From NCBI GenBank assembly GCA_029641185.1, contig JAPWGK010000002.1, positions 992,001 through 1,056,000 of the forward strand: a stretch of 64,000 nucleotides of DNA, written 5' to 3'. Of this stretch, positions 57,495-64,000 are shown one piece after another; within the stretch, counting starts at the first letter, position 1; every line of letters starts with the position of its first letter. This stretch comes from Pseudofabraea citricarpa (lineage: Eukaryota; Ascomycota; Leotiomycetes; Helotiales; Dermateaceae). The position numbers and the translations under genes were made by a program. The notes under the pieces are model-generated. The model was not told where the DNA came from. It ran no database searches and was given only the letters and a program-made list of their open reading frames with translations.

Positions 57495-59164
57495 ATGAGC
57501 ACACCGGATCCAACAGAGGGTCTGAAGTCACCCCCACCCGTCTCCTCGACCACCCTGCACATAGCTGGTATTTTGACCACTATTTATGGACTTGAGGAGT
57601 TACCAAAGCCATGCAAGAGCATCTCGTGCTTATGGCTTCTGCACGGGCGTCTGCAGAAGAAGGAAGTAATGGTAAGTCAGGCATTTCAAGTGAAGAATTT
57701 CTTTGGTATCGTTGAGGAACTTTTGAGACATAACTCGGGAATTTTGAAAGGCCTATGCTCCTCCTGAATCATGCCTAGCCGCTCTTCAGGCTTTCTAGAA
57801 CGAAAAGTACTGACAGCGAGATTCTGGGGTTTAGGCCAGTGTGGCTCACACGTGCATTCGGGATTGGAACAAACGCTCGTCTTCTGATCAGAAAGGAGTG
57901 GGATTGATCGCCATTGCATTCGATCAGAGAAATCATGGGACGAGAGAAGTTCACCCTCTCGCAAATAATTCCTGGAGAGAAAGCAATCAAAATCATGCTC
58001 AGGACATGTTCAGGTAACTTGTTTTCCTCGAACCCAAATATACTTAATACTGAGGGTTGTCAGTGTTTTACATGGAACCGCAACCGACGTCAGCCTTCTC
58101 ATCGACCACCTTGGCTCTTATGTTTTCCATGGACCGGACGCTCCACCTATTGAGCAGCATATTGTCCATGGCATCTCGCTGGGTGGCCATGCTGCCTGGC
58201 AGGTCTTCTTTAGTGAGCCACGAGTTACTGCTGCAGTGGTGATTATTGGATGTCCAGATTACATGCGTGAGTATAGTCAAGTTTCTTACGTTCTAGCATT
58301 AGAGCATTTTTGTTTCCCTTTCTCTCAAAAAGTATACCACTTTGGGCAAAGCACTCTCGATTTCCGCCGCATTTAAATGTTTTTGTAACAGCATCGGCTC
58401 TCGACCTAAAGAATCATACCTCCAGTAAGGGTTTTCTTAGCAGACTTGCCTACACGAGCAAATGGGACTAAGCTCCCTGGACAAATTCCAATTCAAATCT
58501 TCAATGCATGCACCAGAGGTAGCACATCATGGAAGACAAGCAGCTTATCTCCCAGCGAGATACCCTATGTCTTTTAAGAAAAAACCATTGTTTATAGCCG
58601 ACGTGACTTCACATGTCGGGTTTTCCTATTCAAAACATTGGTCACAAATTTCTATTTTCTATATCCTATTATAGATCCAGCACAAAATGCAACCACTAAC
58701 ACCAATGTCAAGACCTCATGAGCGACCGGGCTCGGCTTTCAAAGCTCAATATCTCCGGCTCATTCCTAGGCAGTACCTCATTCCCAGCGGCACTCGTAGA
58801 GAGCACCAAGCGGTACGATCCCAAAGGTCTTATATTCGGAACGTCCGAAGTGAGCATGGGAGCCACAGACGAGACGCGCAAGATTTTCGATGCGCGGATT
58901 CGTAACAAGAAGATTCTGCTCTGTAGTGGGGGGGCTGATAAATTGGTGCCGTACCGCTGTGGTGAAGATTTTCTCAAGTTTTTCAAGGATGCCACTGCTG
59001 AAGATGGTTGGTATCGGGATGGTAACGTCTATGTAGAGGATAACGTCTATCCTGGAATCGGGCATGCGTATAGCGAGGATATGGTGAGGGATACGACGAG
59101 GTTCGTGAGTGATGTCCTTGCGGGTGGCAACGGTTCTGGCTCTCCTGCTGTATCCAAGATATAG
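57495..59164 (+). CDS. Alpha/beta-hydrolase fold protein
   Basis: A serine hydrolase of unknown substrate, probably cytosolic since no signal peptide is seen. Proposed exons are 57495-57671, 57835-58013, 58064-58266 and 58713-59164, 336 aa. The splices give CLWLLHGRLQKKEVM-ASVAHTCIRDWN, IAIAFDQRNHGTREVHPLA, and MFSVLHGTATDVSLLIDHL. The nucleophile elbow is HGISLGGHAAW (Ser in GxSxG), the acid is in GGADKLVPY and the His in YPGIGHAYSED, completing a triad. The last intron, 446 nt, is unusually long here; its acceptor (AATGTCAAG) is less certain than the others. The gene ends 51 bp from the convergent DUF218 gene. Fungal homologues are often annotated only as hydrolase or dienelactone-hydrolase-like. 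Confidence 0.82.
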
Positions 59165-59215
59165 ATATCCACAGGTAATCGAAAAAGCCAGGAACATACC
59201 TAGCAAAAGGATGAT

Positions 59216-60013
59216 TCATTCCCACGGCTGAACTTCTCCCTCGATCAAGTATTCCTCGCCGTCGGTAATCACACTCTTCACGCCACTTCTCTTTCTCTCT
59301 TCGTCGTTACTGAAGAACTCCTGTTCCACGCCCCAAGGATTCCTCGCTTTCCTCTTTTCCTTCAACGCCATCCCCTTCCCCAACCCATCCACCAACCAAG
59401 GTTTAAGCCCCCTCTCATTTTCTCCCTTCACCACAGCTTCACTCCTCTCTGCATCCCACTTCGCACTCCCCGACTGCATATACTCGGGATCAACGCCGAC
59501 AAACACACCCTTCTCTCCCAGTCTCAAGGCCGGAAAATGACACTCCTCAAACCTTCTACGTTTAAACTCATGACTGACAACCGTGATCCTCTCCGGCCAA
59601 CGACCCGTAGTCTTCCAGAAAAGCAAGAGCGAGAAGAGCAGGTTCGCAAAAGAATCCAGCGCCTGCTCCTCACACAGAATACGCTCTCTCGCCTGTGTCG
59701 GACCTGCGAGACTCCAGAAGTCATGCTCGACGCCGAGGGAGAGATAGCTCTGTGCCTCACTCTTGTCTACTTCCGGCCTGGTCTTAGATCCAGACAGGAT
59801 CAAGAGGGAAGAAGGGTCTTGAGAGAGCAGAGAGAGACCGGTTTGTAGGTGTGCGGTAAACGTGGGGACCTCGCCGTGTTGGAAACTGGCTAGGAGCCAT
59901 TCGGATTCCGAGATGCCTTTTGTTGGCCCTCCGAGATAGATGGCATGGCAGCAGACTAGAATTAGATGTGTTGCGGATGCCGGGGATTTGGTCGACATGT
60001 TCATGGCACGCAT
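59216..60013 (-). CDS. DUF218-domain protein
   Basis: A 265-residue single-exon protein. The N-terminal blocks THLILVCCHAIYLGG, EWLLASFQHGE, LLILSGSKTRPEVDKSEAQS and the later TVVSHEFKRRRFEECHF match the DUF218 fold (YdcF/SanA-like proteins), which binds nucleotide-like ligands. The enzymatic role is unknown. There is no signal peptide, so cytosolic or nuclear. The frame extends to a GTG at 60031, but the first ATG is at 60013; ATGs at 60004 and 59998 are further options. Its 3' end faces the alpha/beta hydrolase across 51 bp. Confidence 0.82.
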   Translation of the reverse strand: MRAMNMSTKSPASATHLILVCCHAIYLGGPTKGISESEWLLASFQHGEVPTFTAHLQTGLSLLSQDPSSLLILSGSKTRPEVDKSEAQSYLSLGVEHDFWSLAGPTQARERILCEEQALDSFANLLFSLLLFWKTTGRWPERITVVSHEFKRRRFEECHFPALRLGEKGVFVGVDPEYMQSGSAKWDAERSEAVVKGENERGLKPWLVDGLGKGMALKEKRKARNPWGVEQEFFSNDEERKRSGVKSVITDGEEYLIEGEVQPWE

Positions 60014-60468
60014 GTATGGGTTTGTGGACACGGTTGATACTTAGTGACAGCTTTGCCATTTGTGACAAGTAATATGGGGGCATATCACGTGGAGTCAAAA
60101 CTGTATTGTTGTAACTATGATTATTTCAGTTTCAGTTTATCTCTCTTCAAACGTGAAATTAGGGAGTGAATAGTCATTGGTAGTATCAGGAGAATCTTGA
60201 GCCGTATCATACTTATACGTAAGCACTCAAGTCCTTGTACTTGCTAAATCCCACATATCAATCAACACGAAATGGGCTGGGAATCAAGTCAACGACCAGA
60301 TGAATGATGCAATTGTTTTGCTACCGTATGTGAATTCCCAATCAAAGTTCAGCCCCATGTGAAATTACGCTTACGAAGAACGACCCAACGCAGAAAGCAA
60401 TGCTTGACCAATGAAGAAACTTGATACGCCGAAACCGTTGCTCCATTTTCAGTTGCCTGTAACCCTGC
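60014..60468. other. Spacer between antizyme 3' end and DUF218 promoter
   Basis: About 455 bp, both neighbours on the minus strand. It holds the antizyme 3' flank and the DUF218 promoter. No feature is recognised. Confidence 0.55.
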
Positions 60469-61399
60469 TTAAACTTCCATGCCCAGCAAAAGCCATTTGT
60501 CGCTGGTGGTGTCCATTTCCCTTGCCCACATGTCCATGGTAATCAGTTCAAATCCAACCCATCGAAGACTTTTCATGAACGCCTTGCTATCCACTTCGGG
60601 TACTGAGCGATCAAGGCAGATAACAACTTGTGAGCATGCAAAGACGACCTCCGAAAGTTCAATCAAAGCCATGAGTCTTCCCAATGTTAGTAAGATACAC
60701 AAAGTCTTAGCACTGGGAAACTTACCCTTGTTTCAAGTCTTGTCCAACGACCGAAGAGTCGAAGAAAGTAAAGAGAGTCTTCTCGTCATTTCCACCGACA
60801 AAGCCTCGGAAGCTGCATCCACTGGCATAATCCCATATCTCCAACCATGCATCCACATGTTGGCCTGTTCTCGAAGTTCCAAAATAACCATTCTTATACG
60901 CATTCGACCTTTCGTCAGGAGGTGAATGCGCGTTCGCACCCATCACGATAGAGCCATTACTTGCCGCACGCCCCTCACCAAGGAATACGGTTTTCATAGT
61001 CTCGCAGAAGAGTCTCTCACACTCTCCTCGGATGTGGTACGCTGCCCCCTCTTTACGACCATTTCTCCGGTTGCCATTGATATCGCGCTTTCGGTTCGAT
61101 TTGCGTTGGAGCGCGAGCTCGTTGGCGGAGGTCAAGGCCGCTAAGGGGGGACTTGCGGGTGGGGAGGGGAGATTCCCCAGGACCTCAGGGAAACCACTTT
61201 GCCCCTGGGATACATGTTAGTCATTGTGGGATCAGGTGTGAGGGGAATACCAACCGCCGGCGCCGGTAGTGGAGTAATGGAATCCAGTCAAAGAGGAAGA
61301 AGTATCGACGACATAGCAGCTGGCGAGAACGTTGGCTTGACGCAGAACATTCTCGCCATCACGATTACTACTATGACTGTTGTTTTTACTGGGCGCCAT
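60469..61399 (-). CDS. OAZ1: Ornithine decarboxylase antizyme, needs +1 frameshift
   Basis: Antizyme binds ornithine decarboxylase, sends it to the proteasome without ubiquitin and blocks polyamine uptake, closing a polyamine feedback loop. Exons are 61399-61255, 61204-60726 and 60676-60469. The zero frame encodes 54 residues (MAPSKNNSHSSN...YSTTGAGGAKWFP) and stops at TGA (61187-61185). Skipping one base there (CCC-T-GAG) continues EVLGNLPSPPASPPLAALTS and then the body: EIWDYASGCSFRGFVGGN, KTLFTFFDSSVVG, MALIELSEVVFACSQVVICLDR, SFELITMD-like FELITMDMW. The full-length shifted product is 276 aa. Intron 1 (61205-61254) uses GTTGGT and ends in a TGACTAAC branch plus CCCAG; only this donor sets up the TGA. 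Expression should rise with polyamines through the shift (family knowledge). Confidence 0.93.
61185..61193 (-). promoter_or_regulatory. Programmed +1 frameshift site TTT CCC TGA
   Basis: The zero frame reads TGG TTT CCC TGA G. A slip of one base over the T of TGA puts GAG GTC CTG in frame with the antizyme body. A stop codon in the A site is the shared feature of antizyme shift sites. The downstream sequence is C-rich (CTCCCCTCCCCACCC) and could pair or stack with the ribosome; no stem was worked out. Confidence 0.88.
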
Positions 61400-62861
61400 T
61401 GCTTCGGATAATTGCCACGGTTGCGATCGAGAGATGCTGAGGGGGGTTTGAAGATGTCGTCGATGAGTGACTGAGCGGTTTGAGCTTTGAGTTGCTTGGT
61501 TGCAGAAGAACTTGCGAGCGGTGATGTGGGTGTGCGGTTGTAGTTGCAGGAGTGAATAAAGACGGGCGGATGTTCTTTTTGAGGTTCGGTTGGAAATCAA
61601 TTGGCGAAAGAACACCAGTGGAACTTCGAACCTCGCCCCCGCTCGCTGCTGCCACCACTAGAACTAGCTCGGCTTGGCTCACGTGTTCTTGGAAACCAAT
61701 GGGAGTTGCGAATCTTTCTCTTGGGCCGCAATGGTCTCAAATATCAAGCCGAACTTACCAAACCTTCCCATCCGCCGTTTTCAATGCAGCCAAACAGCCC
61801 CTAGGATGCACCATGCTGCCAGAAGTCTGGCCATCTATCTGGAACGATTCGACTTGACAAACTTCAGCGTATGGCGCGAGTACAAGGCACAAGCTCAGAA
61901 GCCACGACATCAATAATGCCCAACTCCCAATGCAGAAAAAGGTTGCAGAGGTGCGAGTACGATGTACAGTGCATACGGTACCACACACATGACCCATCCT
62001 TCGGGAGTCCGGAATAATAATGTAGGAGTCTCTTGTGTACTGTAGGCGTATTGGCCATATCACTGGGTGACTGTCACGCCCTGAAGGAAATTTATTAGCC
62101 GCTTTATGACTTTTGCAACTTTCGACCATAGAATGATGATCTGATACTGAGTAAGAGTAAGTTTTTTGTCAAACTCATCCTTTTCAATGATACTTTTGTG
62201 CTTTTCAGGTAATAACATAGCGTAGGTCATGTTTGCATAGTAGGTAAATGTTTATGCTCTAAAAGGACGAGAAGACGCAAGGTAGCTTTGAACCATGTAA
62301 TTGTGTTGCTACATCGTGCATGTATCCCTTTGCAACGGAACAAAGTCCGCAGAGCCATACACAAGGCCTTGCGATCGCTCAAACCCTTCATCGCCAGTTC
62401 TGCTGGGATGCAGCGCATGAGCGCATCCACCCTGACAACCCTCTCTTATCCTTATCGCTATCTCCCTGCATGTCTCTCGATGAGGTGATGCCGAGGGGTC
62501 GGAGGGTGGAAGTCGAAGCGACAAAGGGTTGATGATCATCAGCCAGCACACGAGACCCCACATTATTACATCGCATGCACCGCAGTCTTAATTATTATGA
62601 CAGACCATTAACCTGGCCTCTCTCTTTATATACATGAGGGAAGACATGCCATCTTCTCAAACATGACCTTGTTTGAGAGCAGAATGCCAATACTCACCGA
62701 CAAATAAAAAGGCCTTCTGTAAGGCTCAACTCGGACCTCCATATTGCCTGTCTGTGAGTACAGTAAGAGTATATTACCTCCTCCCCAGGGCTCATGACCC
62801 TACTGACAGAAACATCTCAGAAAACTCCTCTGCTCACTACTCTTCCTACTATTTGCCCAAA
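61400..62861. promoter_or_regulatory. Divergent spacer antizyme / Yippee gene
   Basis: About 1.46 kb with both promoters. A TATA-like TATATA lies at 62627-62632, some 230 bp before the Yippee ATG. Open frames up to about 125 codons occur around 61550-62130 on both strands but carry no recognisable content. Confidence 0.5.
62627..62632 (+). promoter_or_regulatory. TATA-like box of the Yippee-like gene
   Basis: TATATA after a CTCTCTTT stretch, about 230 bp upstream of the ATG at 62862. The position is reasonable for a fungal core promoter; no start-site data. Confidence 0.3.
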
Positions 62862-63674
62862 ATGAACGCCGACTCGTCTCGTCCGCCGTTTCCTAGCTAC
62901 CTCCTACCTAGCATAACCTTCCCGATCTTCCGCAGACGGCAAACCAGCTCTTTAGAATCTAGCCCTCCTTCACTAAGCTCCTCTGCGAACACATCCCCGG
63001 CTTCATCCCCTCCCAACTCCACAAACTTCCTCTCCCACCACTTTAACAGCATCCGAGACCGGCTCCAGAGTCATGTCGAGGCCAAACCCGAGCCCCCCAC
63101 GCGAAACCTCTCTCGTACGCAGCCTGCAACGATGAGGTGTATAAGCTGTGCTAGTGACATAGCCTTCACTTCACAAATCGTCAGCAAAGGCTTTACTGGC
63201 CGTCACGGCCGAGCATATCTTGTTGCGCCACCGGAAACATCGCCGGGGTACGAAGCGGACGTCTTGCTGAACAGCAAGGTCGGAAAATCAGTCAACCGAC
63301 AGCTACTGACTGGGGCTCATGTGGTGGCAGATGTGTCGTGCGTTATCTGCCAGACAGTTCTCGGCTGGAAGTATGTTGATGCCAAGGAGACAGCACAGCA
63401 GTATAAAATCGGGAAGTTCATCCTGGAGACAAAGCGAGTTGTGACTTGTACAAGCTGGGAGGATGATCTGCCTGCCAAAGCTGCTGATGGCGAAGAAGAC
63501 GAGGAATTAGAAGTAAACGAAGTAAATGAAGAAGACGCGGATGTCGTTGTTTTTGATTCCGAGGATGAAGATGAATGCGAAGACCTCTTCGCAGGGACCT
63601 GGGATGCGAGGATTGTAGCCAAGAGGAGAGGGAGAAGACTGCCGACGAGGCGGCAGATGAGTGCAGAGGTCTGA
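62862..63674 (+). CDS. Yippee-like zinc-binding protein
   Basis: A 270-residue single-exon protein of the Yippee family, a small beta-fold built round a zinc held by two CxxC pairs (related to Mis18 and cereblon folds). The pairs are CISC (at MRCISCASDI) and CVIC (at DVSCVICQTVLGWKY). Between them lie SKGFTGRHGRAYLV and LLTGAHVVADV, characteristic of the fold. A proline/serine-rich N-terminal extension (PPFPSYLLPSITFPIFRRR) precedes the domain, and a strongly acidic tail (DGEEDEELEVNEVNEEDADV) follows. The ATG at 62862 was chosen; the frame extends upstream only to a TTG. Cellular role in fungi is not established. Confidence 0.9.
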   Translation: MNADSSRPPFPSYLLPSITFPIFRRRQTSSLESSPPSLSSSANTSPASSPPNSTNFLSHHFNSIRDRLQSHVEAKPEPPTRNLSRTQPATMRCISCASDIAFTSQIVSKGFTGRHGRAYLVAPPETSPGYEADVLLNSKVGKSVNRQLLTGAHVVADVSCVICQTVLGWKYVDAKETAQQYKIGKFILETKRVVTCTSWEDDLPAKAADGEEDEELEVNEVNEEDADVVVFDSEDEDECEDLFAGTWDARIVAKRRGRRLPTRRQMSAEV

Positions 63675-64000
63675 GTGAGCGTCACGAATTAAGAATGTCT
63701 ATACGAGTTATGATACGATGGAATGGGAATGGGAAGGGGTAGGGCTGTGGGATTTTTATGATTATGGGCTGGCTATTTTACAGATGTTCTTGGGATGATA
63801 CTCTCTGCTGCGTTCTATTTGACCTTTTGATTATTATTGCGGATGGTACCCTGTTGGCTCTTTTACGTTATATCATCAATTTGCATGTTAGGGAACGGCT
63901 AGTCATTTAGATACCTGTTTTGTCTCTTTCTTCATAATTTCATAGCATTGTTTTGGCTTGCATAATGGTCGGTATTCAGTCCATCGATAGAATGTTTATC
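63675..64000. other. 3' flank of Yippee-like gene to window end
   Basis: A/T-rich DNA after the stop, likely 3' UTR and spacer. No gene is visible before the window ends. Confidence 0.6.

Noticed and set aside
61245..61250. GTATTC as the donor of antizyme intron 1
   Set aside because: It gives a zero frame ending at a TAG out of phase with the antizyme body. The overlapping GTTGGT donor places TGA exactly at the shift site and closes both frames.
1..64000. Transposons, tRNA genes, CRISPR arrays, biosynthetic cluster
   Set aside because: By-eye reading found no transposase or reverse transcriptase motifs, no long terminal repeats, no tRNA B-box with a matching cloverleaf, no spaced repeats, and no co-directional pathway genes.

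Overview
The window looks like nuclear DNA from a filamentous ascomycete (Pezizomycotina). Genes lie on both strands, most introns are about 45-60 nt with GTRNGT-like donors, and a CTAAC-like branch point is visible in several. The content fits too: a probable class III chitin synthase, a sedolisin protease, a CBM1-bearing secreted GH131-like enzyme and a fungal-type phospholipase D. A leotiomycete is my guess from protein flavour only. I see no prokaryotic, viral or transposon genes, no tRNA or rRNA, and no CRISPR.

Layout. 0.75-5.2 kb: SPT6 (-). 6.6-8.4 kb: Ste7-type MAP kinase kinase (+). 8.7-9.9 kb: HAD hydrolase (-). 10.4-12.4 kb: gamma-glutamyltransferase-like protein (-). 12.7-14.1 kb: mitochondrial release factor 1 (+). 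14.9-17.1 kb: sedolisin (-). 18.4-18.9 kb: low-molecular-weight tyrosine phosphatase (+). 20.2-23.5 kb: chitin synthase (+). 24.2-26.5 kb: SLY1 (-). 27.9-31.8 kb: PNUTS/Ppn1-like CCCH protein (+). 33.3-35.1 kb: GH131-CBM1 protein (-). 36.8-39.4 kb: putative nuclear regulator (-), followed by about 7.2 kb of gene-poor, repeat-rich DNA. 46.6-48.7 kb: RTF1 (-). 49.1-50.0 kb: COQ7 (+). 50.0-50.8 kb: orphan protein (-). 51.3-56.8 kb: phospholipase D (-). 57.5-59.2 kb: alpha/beta hydrolase (+). 59.2-60.0 kb: DUF218 protein (-). 60.5-61.4 kb: ornithine decarboxylase antizyme (-). 62.9-63.7 kb: Yippee-like protein (+).

There is no gene cluster for one pathway; these are mostly conserved housekeeping genes. 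Three (SPT6, RTF1, the PNUTS-like protein) act on RNA polymerase II elongation or termination. SLY1 and chitin synthase serve secretion and the wall, and the MAPKK belongs to the mating/invasive-growth cascade.

The most interesting object is the antizyme gene. Splicing with a GTTGGT donor puts TTT CCC TGA in the zero frame, and a +1 shift at that stop joins a long antizyme body, so a programmed frameshift is written into the sequence. Other points of interest are a 13-nt terminal coding exon in phospholipase D, a 19-nt internal exon in the gamma-glutamyltransferase gene, a stop-free 54-nt intron in COQ7, an RVxF motif in the PNUTS-like protein, and the large upstream region of the putative regulator. 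Exon boundaries were placed by hand from splice signals, reading-frame closure and remembered family alignments; none has transcript support here.
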